The position numbers and the translations under genes are program-made. Under the pieces are notes generated by a model that saw nothing but the letters and a program-made list of their open reading frames with translations, ran no database searches and was not told where the DNA came from. Source: Acanthopleura granulata (Eukaryota; Mollusca; Polyplacophora; Chitonida; Chitonidae). Taken from it: a stretch of DNA of 64,000 nt. The stretch is taken from NCBI GenBank assembly GCA_016165875.1, contig JABBOT010000080.1, forward strand, positions 15,036,064-15,100,063. Reading direction: 5' to 3'. Each line of letters opens with the position of its first letter. Positions within the stretch are counted from its first letter, which is position 1. Of the stretch, positions 28,890 through 41,622 are shown piece after piece.

Positions 28890-31649
28890 ACGGAAGTGAT
28901 TGACACAATTCTTGTATAAATATATGTATAGTTATTTGCAAGTTGAATTGATCTTGGTGTAGTATCTTCATGTCAAGGTTGCATTTACGTCTATATTGCT
29001 TTAAGATACCTGAGTGTCCTAGCTGTAAGCAAACACACACACCTCAGTGTTATTTATTTGAACAGCATCTTTTATTTTTAAATACAGTTTACACCTAATT
29101 TGTATTTATAGGTTAGCAGACATAAATACAGACACTGGGCAAGGTTAAACTCTGTATATGGTTTCTTTTATTATTTTAGGATGCAGGGGTTGGCATAAAC
29201 AGGACACAGACCAAAGTCTCTAAAGTTTTATTACCATACAGTCTGCACTGTTGTTAGCAGCGAAATTCACTACGTACATGTTCGATATCCTGCATAGTGT
29301 AAATGATCGGGTGGTTTGTTTGTTTTAAACGCACTGTAATACTATCATTTGGGCTAGGTTTGTGGCACTGGGATATAATTTCCCATTTGTTTCTTTTCAA
29401 GACATATATCCTGGCTATACCGGCACAGAAACACATGAATTACTTGATTACACATGTACACATATCAAGTTTTCTTCTGTTTAGCAGAACTATACAGTCA
29501 TTGTTTATCTGTGTTCACAAAAGGCCCTTTTGTCTCAGCAAATATTATAGCGTGCCATGCAATACTTTGTTTAACAGGATTATATGGACTGGCTAGTAAC
29601 AGTTCTTAGATTAAATGTACGTGTATATATGCAGGTAACAACCCTCTAATTGACATAAAATAGAGCCGGTTTATATACGATCTATAATGCAGGTATCTAT
29701 TTATGAGACAGTGCTGCAGTTTCATGGGGACTTCACAAGTCAAAATATGAAAATTGGTTTAAATAGTTGTTTTTGGCTCATTTATTGGGGGTTGAAATTG
29801 GGAACCCCTAATAAGTGGCATCTTAAGGTAAATCTCTCACAGTTCGAACCATAAACCGTTGAAATTTTGACCAAAGTTAAAGAAATAAAAAAGAGCCCTT
29901 TTTATTTCTGCTCGTCTCGTTTTGAAGAAAGATCTGGGTAAGTAAGTGCACAAGTGGTACAGGCGTCATAATGTGGTTGAGAATAAAGCTGAGAATAAAC
30001 TTGATTATAACCTAGCAATTCCCTTAATTGGGCATATCTTTATGTTTGACAGTTGTGATTGCGATACAAACTGGAATTTTCCCGCGTGACGCTGCAATTC
30101 ATCTGTATTACGTCATCACTTCTGGTAAATGAAATAGAAAGCATGAAATGCCCAGCGTGATATGTTATAAGCCTAAACTTGCACCAGGGTACTTCCATGG
30201 CAGAGTTCTTTCTATTTTAAATACTATTGTACGTTAGAGACCTTTCTTTGAAGGAAGTTTACATTAGAGAAGCGTCTTCGATAAACGTTGCACAAAAGCT
30301 TTATTGATCATCATAATAACAGTTTATTTTTTCTATGTATGTTGGGATAAAGTTCATAAAAAGTTATACAAGCTTGTTGATTTTGACATTGTTACGACCC
30401 TTTTAAAGTTTATGAAAATGATATATTTTACGTGAAATGTGTTATTAGGGTAGAGAGCTATTTTGTTTGAACTATTATGTGGAGTTATGGAAAAGTATAT
30501 TGCTTTCAGCACCTAGGCACTTGTGTTGAGTTATTGTGTTTCGGTTAGGTGCATGTCCCACATCACGTGGGAAAGTTCGCCATTAACTTGCCTGAGGTCA
30601 TTTTTTTCAAACTGAAACTCAATGCTATGAATAAGTCAAAAATTCTTGAGTGTGGCGTTAAGCAACAATCATATAAGTAAAGAAATAAATAAATGAACCA
30701 ATAATAAATGAAGAAATAAAATTACATTCACTTATTTTAAAATCTTTTTGAACAAACTGTGTGCATTTAAATATTGATTTCCAAGGTTGTCTTTATATTG
30801 ACCATATCTGTATTGGGTAGCAATGGCGTCCCAAAGATGTTCGATGTTAGGGCTAAACAACCGGCCTTTGGTAAGTTAATGACGAACTTTCCCACACGTG
30901 ACGCACAGATATGCACACCGTGTTGATGGAAGAGAAGTCGTGAACAACGCACGCAAGACTGCCAAGGCCTCGTGAGCTTTGTCAACCACAAACAGTGAGA
31001 GTGGAAAAAGCTATTAAGTCACTGTCTTCGGTTGGTTTTTGACCCCACATCTCCTTTGTCCCACTGATTGAAAGGCAAGCACTAGACCTCTGCCAATTTC
31101 TGCTTTCTACCAGAGCTACCTATAAACCCAAACAAATACGTATATATTCGTTTAATATCCATTTGAGTATGGTTGCAAGGACTGCAAGGAGAATTCTTGA
31201 CTACAGTCAATTTAATACTGAGGTACAGTATATCACTTGTCTAAGACGTTGTCTCTCTACGGATAACGAGGCCTTGATTCATGAAGCAGTGTGTTGTATT
31301 GCTGGCCTCGTGTTTCTGGGCTGTGACTCTATACGTCAGGAGGTTGACCGATCACCTCGTGATGACAGGTGGTCCCTATAAATTTTCACTAAAGTCAAAG
31401 AAATCAAATATAGTTAGGGCCATCAAAAACGGACGTAAAGATAAATGTTTGCGCCAACTTATCAATGTACGATACAAAGGATATCCTCGGCGCACCTATG
31501 TGATCATCTAACTAGAAAGGCTACAATATTTTTGGGTGTCTTTTGTACTAAGTACACTGCGCGCTTTACCCGTACGTTTTTACTGGCGCTAAACGTGCTC
31601 TACCTGTACGTTTTAATGACGCTAAATATATATTTGGAGTAGAACAAGA

Positions 31650-31890
31650 ATGATTTATTTATATGATTGATGTTGAACGCCGTATATAGTCAAGAATGTT
31701 TCACGTGTGTGAGGACTGTCGGGTTTATGGGTGGAAGAAACTTGTGGGCCTACTGTACACCACTCTCCATTAACCATGTACTTGACAAAATTCCGTACTT
31801 AAAGCTGCAGTCGAAATGCGAGCGCTGGATGCGAACACTTGACCTCATTGGTCACAGGCGTGAGAGACACAGCGAGCCATATGTCTTTTA
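31650..31890 (-). repeat. SINE copy, minus strand
   Basis: ATTTATATGATTGATGTTGAACGCCGTATATAGTC-type tail block and a tRNA-like head near 31870; diverged from the window consensus. Confidence 0.6.
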
Positions 31891-34800
31891 GCTGTTCTAG
31901 CCAAAGGGTTTCCCAAGACAAGTGAAATATGTTAGTCAATCGAGGAATTTGTCACATACCGACAGATAGATAGAAACAACCTGTGGATATTTCTCTGCAT
32001 TTTGGTTCAGAGGTAACTCTCTAAACTCTATGCTGTTATTGTAGGTAAAGTGAACAGAAGGCAATACCACATTGCTTACCATTACCCATAAAGTAGAATT
32101 GGTGATTTTGTGGAATAAACATCGTTGGAATGAGATTCGGCGAAATTTTTATTTATTTATTTACTAATTCCAATATAACTTCTTTTATACACTCTTCCCA
32201 TAGTGGAAACAGGTATGCTTATATAGGTCTCTTTGTGCCTTTTCTTTGTATAACCAGTAAACACTTTTTTCTTTCAGGTCTAGAAAATAAAATGTTCGAC
32301 GTCTTCATCATTACCATTACTATATTTAGACCTTTCTCCATAAGGATCTACTGGAATGCGATATACTGGAACTTGGGTCTGAAATGCTTCGTTTTCATCG
32401 TTAGATCATCGCGTAACCACCATACTATCGCGGTCTTCTACTTTATACGGTCTGAAGGGACAATTCTCGCATGAAAAATGTATATTTTACAAATGGATAC
32501 TTCAGATTACTTATACTGGTGTTGCCTACGTGTTGATTTAACAGCACGACACTTGATCAGAAGCCAATATATACTATCCTCCATTTCGTCATTAAGGAGA
32601 GGCCTATACACACTGTAACAATAACAATATGAAACCTTGTCGTGATTTTAAAAATCGATAAAACATTCTTTATGCATTAACAAGAAACGTATTTCACATG
32701 TCCCTAATTCGTTGCTGCTGACATAGCTCGTGACTATAAAATTCGCATCGGAACTGGCTACATATGATTTCGATCTTACGACCTAATTGGTTATGGGCCC
32801 ATTGCTTGCAATTATGCAGCATAACCCAGAGAGAAATTCTGCAAAGTGGGGCAAAACCTCCGGAAAACGTCTCTAAAAGGCCACAGTCATTTTGTTCGGA
32901 AATGGTTGGTAACTGTAAAACTTTGAATCCTGAATTTTTACAAGGTCACGAGACACCCCATGTCAAACAAACCGTAAATTCCAAGCAATACAGAGTTCGT
33001 GTAGCGTAAGTGGAAAGAGTTGCGTATTCTGGTTTAATATGGAAATGACTCTCGCCTGATTGATTAAAATTGATAAGATGGCCGCGTTTTTGCTTACCAT
33101 GAAGTGTGATATCTCGGTTACGTAACATCAAAAACATAAAAATGTGAGTTCTTAAACTGGGACACTTTATAGACTCATATGTACATTTGGCCAGGGCGTT
33201 GTCTTTTCTTTTAAGCTTGTTGTAGAATTGTGTATGCACTCAAATATGACCCTCCCGTCCACTGGCCTGGGGATCAGTTTGTTGTTTTCAGTCTGTCCTT
33301 CAACGCCCGGTTTGGCAGGAAGTGGTCGCGGTATACAGGGTGGAAATGAAACTCTCGAAAACTGAGAAAAAGGGTGTGTCTTTTACATTCAATGAGATCG
33401 CTTATCAGCCAATTAAACTTCTGACTTCGACAGTTTGAAATGACTGAAAAACAGGGAAGGTGGTGTTGAATGACAACATTCCCACCTAAAAATATATAGG
33501 TAATTGCATACGTTTCTCCCTCCTCCAACTTCCAGAAATCTCGCACCTTGGCCGCTGAGTTTGTTCCCTGAGTTCATATCTTTTAGGTCTTATTTTTACG
33601 CTAAGAATCACTTGGAAGCAGTGAAATGACACTCGGGCCATCCATTTAGGAGTTTGAACCAAATATGTCTTTTCTGAGCGACTGGCAATCAGTGTATATT
33701 CTGCGTGTTGTTAACCCCGCACAGAAGTACCGTTCTATAAAACCGGATGTGCGCTTTAATGAAACGTTGGCCAGGCTTACATATACATACAAACATGCAT
33801 TCATGGCTGCATGGCTACCTTTTATTCCTAGCTTTATAATTAGTATAATATCCTTGGGTTTATGTTATGCAAAATGACGTAATATTTTCGATACGCGTCT
33901 ACACACAGACATTTCTGGAACATGGAAGCTTACGTGTGTCCATGCATACACATATATGTGTATGCCAAGCGGGAACCCAAGCTGCACCCATGCTGATTGG
34001 TGATTGTCTTATGAATACGTGTCATAAAACCCTGTCCCCAGAGCTTGACACGGTTCACCTGATTTAAGTATAAGTTAGGTCATAGCCTGGACACACCATT
34101 CCCACAAAATAATCCCTGTTAGAGGTGTACAGGACAACAGTAGGGGTGCAGGTGGTTATAGCTTGGAGCGCAAGGGTTGGGGGTGGAGGAGTTCAGAGGG
34201 GACGGGGAGGGGGTGTGCAGAAGAGCTATGTAGGCTTTTACTAGCTGTTGCAGACTAGCGGCTGGCAGCGTAAGACACGGTAGCCAGAACTGCGATACAG
34301 ACACGACTTCTCAGATGCTGTTAGGTGCACGCATGTTTACCAAAGTACGGCGCCTAACGCTAAAATCGTAAGTAGTACACATATGATTGCAAAAAGTTTT
34401 CTACAGGTAAGGTTTGAACCAGTTAGTTGGTGTAATTTCTTATTTTCTTGTCAGAGATGCATAAGTCCTGAGCAATGCTACCTATTATTGTCAACAGTGC
34501 CTCAGAAGTTGGCGGAAGGCTGTTTTTAGGTAATGGTATTATCGTTATTAGAGATTACACTTTCTGAATATAATGATAATTGTTACTTAAATTGGCATTC
34601 TAAATGACACTTGCCAAGGCTGTAATTACATTTGGTATTTTATGGCGGTCTCCATGTGTCACATGAAACATAGCCATTACGAACATGCAGGCGGAAGTAT
34701 ATATTGGGTGTGTTTTTTTTCCTTTAAAATTAACGACGTGGAAGAACACGGAGCTGTGCTTGAAAACGTTTTTGATTTTATATTCATTGTGCTTTGTGAC

Positions 34801-36508
34801 AATTTAAATATGCAGCAGTACATGGAGTATCAGAATGGCGGTATGTGCAGACTTCAGTACGGACATTTTGACACTTGTCACGGCTGGTCATGCAGTCTGC
34901 TCTATCATGAAGCTATAAATATATGGCCATGGCTCACGCACGGAGGTAATGGCAATACGTTATATGTGTTATCATGACCTCGCTGTTTTGACACCAGCAG
35001 TTGCACAGAGCACCATGGAACATATGTCTATATTTAGATACATTACACTTAACTGAAAGTATAATATGCCGCTGGAACTATTTGTTTTGATGCTCTTCAT
35101 GCTGACTTGACTTCTGGGAAGGGTTTGCATGGGTGGGTTGTTGAGGAATGGAGGAGTGGACTGGAAGCTCTGAGGGTCGGAATTAATGACATAAGGTGGG
35201 GTGTAGAAAGCTGAGGGTGATCAGAACAAAAGCCTGGAATTCAGACATTCTGAGACATATACTCATTTAGACAGAATCGAGCTTTCCCACAAACGGGTTT
35301 CCATCAGTAATTACGTGAGCGCCGCCATAATTTATACCCATGACGTAACTTGGTCCATGTTCATGTTACACAAAGCACATCTGAGACGGCAAGCAGGTTG
35401 TTAAGCCAGTGAGGTTCCTACGCCTACCGGCGAGAAATACCCACTATTCTGTTTTCCATGAGGACACAACAATGGACAGATGGGGATATATATTGTCTAT
35501 GGCGTCATGCATCATTAGGCTGCAATTGTACAAAGATCACATCTGTACAATGTATCTTTTAACTTGTCGTCTGTATTCAGATTTCTGTAAACTTATTCAT
35601 GGTAGCTACCAAGAGTGCCTTTAGTATGGCGACATGTTACGCCACGTGTTCTACACGTTATATAGTCTATTGGATGTTGATATCCATGCAAAGAACATGC
35701 AGTTAGAATACTTCAGTTAATATATAATGTTAAAAAACATACGTTAGTTTTCGAGACTGTCACATATTACGTTACCAGCTGTTCCTCGTTGTCAAAGCCT
35801 ACTAGATCCCGCCAATTAACCAGCCTGCTACTTGTTTAACAATAATTATGAGGTCACCTGACGCACGGCAAGGGGGTTGTTGTGGTGAAAGCAAGTTTTT
35901 GGGCCGTAACATCATAATTCCTAAAAAATGTGTTCCAACTGCATTTCCTTGCAATAAGGCGGACGTCCAACACACGTAGAGTTTGTGCTGTTACATCTAC
36001 CCGAGGAAAGGAAATTTTTGTAGTAAATATCACTGATTTTACAGATAACTGAATGTAGGCGACAAGTTAAAATAAACAGACTACAGTGACTGACTTATCT
36101 CGAACCAGATCTATGTTTCCCCCGATGATATCTCAAATCATGGTGGTCGGAGAGGCCGTCTTCATAAAATCTGAAAGTGCTCAAGAATGCATCATATCAT
36201 CTAAGCACTGCAGTGCAGGTCATGTTGAGGTAAAATCACTCATTCTCACAAATGTTGGCAACGATGCACAGTACTCACCCCTGAAACACATCTTTAAATA
36301 TACATCGAATTCAAGACAAAGTTAAGAAAACAAATTGACAAATGTATCTATTGATCAGCCACTGCAGGATAAGGAAAACGATCCAAAGGACTCTCAATTC
36401 TTTTAAACGTAAATAAACCCAAGGATCCGGTTTGTTAACTGTTTTTAAAAAGTTTCTCTGCTATGCTTATGTGATGGCAGTCATGTATATTGGGGGGGAG
36501 AGGGGGGT

Positions 36509-36520
36509 GAAACTGAAACC
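36509..36520 (+). promoter_or_regulatory. ISRE-like element upstream of paralogue C
   Basis: GAAACTGAAACC, two GAAA cores with a two-base spacer, lies 623 bases before the ATG of paralogue C. One such match in 64 kb is not unusual by chance; its position is what makes it notable. Confidence 0.3.
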
Positions 36521-36584
36521 GGAATCTTGGATTCTAGCCTGTGATATCACTGGTCAGGGGACCAGTCACACATATACAGAGCCG

Positions 36585-36930
36585 CCAAATGATTATAACA
36601 ATCTCCTTCATGATTACAACAATCTGCAACATGATTACAATGGTCTGCTACACAATTACAACATTCTGCCATATGATTACAACCATCACCAACACGATTT
36701 CAACAATCTGCTCTATATGATTACAGTGATCCCTCAAATATTTACAACAATCTCCTTCATGATCTGAATATTGTGCAACACGATTGCAATGGTTTGCCAC
36801 ATGATTAAAACGACCTGTTTCACGATTAAAACAGTCGCCAACTTGATTACAACTGCTTGCTACATAATTAACACGGCCTGCTACACAATTAAAACAATCA
36901 GTGGCACGTAGAGCGCGGTTATAAACGATT
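36585..36930. repeat. 24-bp-period minisatellite
   Basis: Units of the type CATGATTACAACAATCTGCTA recur about every 24 bases, clear from 36585 to 36760 and fading to 36930. In one frame (36432-36767) they read as an Asp-Tyr-Asn-Asn-Leu-Leu-His octad, because 24 is a multiple of three; no other sign of coding is seen. Confidence 0.85.
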
Positions 36931-37142
36931 AGAACGATGCATGGTCCAAGTATCTGTTACATACGGCTCGCTACATTATTACAAATGCTTACAATGGTGG
37001 AATGTGACTAAGACTGTGTTCCAAGCATCACGGATCGTTGTAGTGTTTAGACCTTTAAACATGAATTAAAGAATATTCAATACTTTCTGTTCGTAGGCTC
37101 CTCAGTGAATTCTAAAATTAACCCTGACAGAAACAGTGAATC

Positions 37143-38736
37143 ATGGAATCCAATTTTCTGACGTCGTTCAAGTATCCGGTAAGTTGAATTACCGTTTAAA
37201 TTGATTTATTTTGAGGCAAATTAGTATGTTTAGCGTATGTTTAAATACCAGAAATTCTGCAGAGTTTGGATGTGTCCATATCTCACAGCAGGCGATCAGT
37301 GATCAACAGAGCCTGGATGTGTACATATCTCACAGCAGGCGATCAGTGATCAACAGAGCCTGGATGTGTACATATCTCACAGCAGGCGATCAGTGATCAA
37401 CAGAGCCTGGATGTGTACATATCTCACAGCAGGCGATCAGAGATCAACAGAGCCTGGATGTGTCCATATCTCACAGCAGGCGATCGGTGATCAACAGAGC
37501 CTGGATGTACACATATCTCACACCAGCCGATCAGTGATCAACAGAGCCTCGATGTGTACATATCTCACACCAGCCGATCAGTGATCAACAGAGCCTGGAT
37601 GTGTACTTATCTCACACGTGGGTGGAGAGCATTTTCATTGCCATAACAAATCGGTTCCAAGACGCACATACGCGACAGATTCTTGTGAAAGCTGTTTATA
37701 CCTAAAATAAACAAGCTACATAACTTTAATGCCTAGGGTATTATCCGTTATCGGATATAACACACGGAAAGACATTCCAATCTCAACCAAACAACAATGG
37801 TTCGAAAGCTGACACACTCAGCTTTACGCTGGTCTATGAATCGGCAAATAAACAAGCTTTCTCTTGGCTACATGGGGCCTGAAACCCCTAACTTTGTATG
37901 TTTTTGGTTTTGTCAGACAAATCGACGACCAAAGCAATCAAACCAACAAAATGAAATAAACATATTGTGAATTTTACTTATTTCAGACGCGTGACTGTGG
38001 TAAACAGATAGACGAAGGTGACTTTTACCAGGTTCTGCGGGAGAAGGAAGAAGACGAAAGTTTGACAGACGCCACTGAGAGATTACTTAGAGCTGCTCGG
38101 GCCTACATCTGTCAGGAGACATGCAGTGTGTGGAAAAATGCCGAGTTGTCCGTGCTTGGACCAAAAGACCAGATTGTCTTCGTATCCGGGACACAGACCA
38201 ACCGCTTCGTAGTCACTCTGGACGAGAAAGACAGAGTGAAAGTCTATTGTCGGGAAAAAAGCTGGAACGCCATTCGAAACGATGCCAACAAAGAAGATCA
38301 AAGCACATTCGGCTGGAAGTCTCTGCTAGGCAAAGTAACCAAGAAAACGAAAGCATCAAAACAAGAAAATGAGCAATTCATTCGTCGAAACATTAATAAC
38401 CAAGTTATGGACAATCATCAATACAACAACACGCACAGATACTCGAACAGAAAAGGATTTCTTCGCTCTGAAGACATCACGGACGCGGGCGATGAATATT
38501 ACAGCACGGATGAATACAAGATTGTTCCACAGAGAAGTGCCACGGTTAAAAGTCCACGTACGGTATCGCCGTCGGTGACGTCATACATGAGCAGATGGAA
38601 ATCGTCTGTTATGAAAAATAATACCGTGTCTTCTGTGCTCTCCATTCTGATTGGTATATTCCACATGATTCGACTCGTATTTCTGGCTTACTGGCAAATC
38701 GTAAAGTGTATCTTAAAAGGAGTTTCTCTTCGATGA
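37143..38736 (+). CDS. Paralogue C of the 'WKNA' family, with hydrophobic C-terminal tail
   Basis: Two exons: 37143-37178 (ATG, 12 codons, then gtaagt) and 37987-38736 (after tttcag), phase 0, 261 aa. The domain reads RDCGKQIDEGDF, ATERLLRAARAYI, VWKNAELSVLGP, QIVFVSGTQ, RFVVTLDE and YCREKSW, collinear with paralogue B. Predicted layout is two helices, three strands and a helix. A ~115-residue polar linker rich in Lys, Arg, Asn and Tyr follows (with DEYYSTDEY), unlike the linker in B. The C-terminal ~36 residues are hydrophobic (SILIGIFHMIRLVFLAYWQI) with a His and an Arg inside, so either a tail anchor or an amphipathic membrane helix. AATAAA is at 38930. Intron 1 carries a 47-bp minisatellite. 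Function unknown; an ISRE-like site lies upstream. Confidence 0.82.
37262..37615. repeat. 47-bp minisatellite, about seven and a half units
   Basis: Units beginning GGATGTGTACATATCTCACA recur at 37268, 37315, 37362, 37409, 37456 and onward. Each contains CGATCAGTGATCAAC, which can fold on itself. Located in intron 1 of paralogue C. Open frames over it are repeat artefacts. Confidence 0.95.
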
Positions 38737-38929
38737 GAACAGAAACAAGAATATATTGATTATTTTACGCCTGTACGAAACAGCAGCTAATCTCCTGGAA
38801 TCCATTAATATTCAAACTAAGGGATTATAAATATATTAGACTTTACTATTCACTTCCATATCAGAGTGGTCAAATGAATGCACACGGACATTGTTATTGT
38901 TTCTGATCCTCGGTCAGTATTACATGTGT

Positions 38930-38935
38930 AATAAA
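38930..38935 (+). terminator. Poly(A) signal for paralogue C
   Basis: AATAAA 194 bases after the stop codon, with no closer hexamer. Confidence 0.5.
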
Positions 38936-38939
38936 TCCC

Positions 38940-41620
38940 ATTTTGCTGACAAATATTCACTGTCCTAATTCAGGACATATCTTATTGAGGACGTATCACC
39001 ATCGTCATGCAGACGAGTACTTTCTCGATAGTTAGGCACACTTTGAACTCGCCTTTCAAGACAACTGTTAACTCTCTGAACCGTTGGTGAGCACTCTACA
39101 AACTGGCTCTAAGGATGACAGCTACCCACCACTGGCACGGTATATTAAAGAATAGATGGCCTCTTTTGGAAATGGTTTTTGGGAACATTTTAGCCACTTC
39201 TGTTTTCAAGAACAGGTGATAACTCGACAGCGAGCTTAAAGGGCAATTGAATGTTCTTGTATAACTGATCTTTGCGAACGGTTAACAACTTTTCAACTAT
39301 TCTAGTAGACAGCAATTGGCAACACAGACTGGACAGGAAAGAGGAAGTTGTTTGAACACAAGATTTCTCTTACGTTGCCGACGTTAAGTACAACTTTTAA
39401 TCACTGTAAGGAGCATGTGTTGTGCAAAATAATTAAGATTTTATGGACTTGCCATCGAATGTTAAGTTGGTATGTATATATTTTTTTATTGAAGTTTACA
39501 ATAAATGACATTATTTTTATCTTACATGGCGGCGCCCTTTCTTTTTACCTGTAATGCAGTGCTTGAGGTCGTATGTATGTATTTATCATCCTTATCCTTT
39601 TTAGCTTACCTGTACAAAAGGAGGTCACCTGCAAGGAAGACAGGACGGTCTCGGTTTCACGGTTAAGCTGTGTGTATGTACATTTTAGTTATACATGAGA
39701 TTTAGTACAAAAAATGAATGGACAAACTTTTATACTTAAGTAACCGATGATAAACTAATATTTAATGGATTTTTTTTTATCACAGTATAGTCTCCGTTTA
39801 CACTCTTTAAGGATTTACGTTGTAATCAGCAAGTCAGGTTTTTGTGTGAAGTCCGTATAATGGTATATATGGTGAAACTTAAGCATATATACATCATGGA
39901 GTGAAAGGAACCGTTTTTATGTGCATGTTATGAATGTTTGGTTCAGGCGTGCAGCTTTAGCCAAATTCAGACTACTCTGCGAAAATTTAGCCATATTTGA
40001 TATACATATGGGCTGCAACAACAATCTGACTCTCGCTGATCCAGAAAAAACGACAACGATGTACTCATACGTTCACATGGTTAGGCCATGCACATGCAAA
40101 ACAGAGGCCTTTCACAATATCTGTCAAAATGAGCACCAAGATAAGATTTTCTCTGTCCAAGGTCTGTTTTGAATCGGTACCTCGTGTGTCCCATCGATTA
40201 AAAGGCCAGGGCATATAATTAATAAACCAAGGCCCACTCCCACTACAATTTGACCTTTGGATGTACATCATCGTATGGACAAGGCCGAAAACGACAGCAG
40301 TTTTCTACCCTGTGTATCATCAATGGAAGTCAAAAGTTAACTTACAGTAGGTTTTTATGAGGACGTTTAACGTCGTTTTTAAGCACTATTTTTTATTGGA
40401 GGAAAGACAACCAACCGAAGCTGACAAATCTTCTAAAAGAAGCCACCGTACTGGTGAGAGGTAGGGGACTTTATATCAAACATGCATTTGCGCCATACTT
40501 GTCCATGGCTACGCATACACTCTGAAATCCGTACCAGTGCAGAGGTGCACAATTGCTGCCCCACTTTCCAGAAAACTGATAGTGGTGCTCCTTTGATAAG
40601 TAAAGGCACACTGTACCTGGATACAAGATTTATTTTATTTCTTTGATTGCGCTAACACACAGTACCCAAGAATAATTCATTTTCTGGGTTTGCCAAAGTC
40701 AGCACTGGAGAACATGCGCTCCTCACTAGATACCTGACAAACCTCGTGTCATAAGACTGCAGTCGAATTACTCGTCTGGCCACATTACAACGCACAAAAT
40801 CTTACAGAAATGAAGTTCTATTTCTTTATTTAATTGACATTTAACGCGATCAAGAGCATTTCATTCATTACTCTGCGACACTGATCAGGTTTAAAAATGG
40901 AAGAATCTGTTCATTGCCCAGAAAATCACCACTCTTCGCTAGACACTTGATAATTTTCCTGACTGTATAACGCCACGACCGAACCGCTGGAAGCTGGGTT
41001 TAAGGATACGACGTCACTGTTCAAAAGGCATATCAATTTCAAGAAGAATGGTAGTTTGGTTGATTGAGCGAGCGATAGGGGCCAAAATACAATAATTACA
41101 CTTAGTAAGAAAAGATATCGTAACATTCGTTTTACCATATTAAAATAAAGCATTAAGCATACATTCAACATTGGATACTATAGTAACAAATGTCAGCCAA
41201 AAACCCCGTCTTAGGAAGAATAAGCAACATGCGCTTGCATTTTCATCGGAGTTAATTGTTTTTTGAGCTGAATACAAGTGTAATAGCTCTTTGGCTTCAA
41301 AAAGTTACTGAAATGTTCCAAAATGAACCACGTAACACGATCGTTCATTCATTAGTAAATCACAAACTGATATCTTACAAACATCAACCCTGTCTAGATT
41401 CTGTATTTCACATTTTTCAACGGGCACATTTTGTTTGATGCTGACTGATGTATCCAACTCATAGGGCTACTTCAGATTTTTTGTGAAGTTTGCTAAAATT
41501 CTTATCAGAAAAATATAAGCGCTGGCATGAACAGTGTAATTTTTTAGCCATTATGTTCTTCTGGAATGCACTTTTACAGGCCAGACTTTGGGTGAAATAC
41601 AGTATTATCCAAACACATTC
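38940..41620. other. Intergenic stretch between paralogue C and GLMN
   Basis: Nothing coding is recognised. A minus-strand SINE copy lies at 40628-40790 (tail block plus degraded body). Confidence 0.5.
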
Positions 41621-41622
41621 TA

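Larger units (their letters stand above)
27310..35900. other. Long intergenic stretch without a supported gene
   Basis: Holds microsatellites at 28.1 and 28.8 kb, SINE pieces at about 30560-30715 (+), 30845-30965 (-) and 31650-31890 (-), and a G-rich tract at 34165-34215 with several GGG runs. The open frames in it are short, scattered and unlike any family I know; splice-linked exons could still be hidden. Confidence 0.5.
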
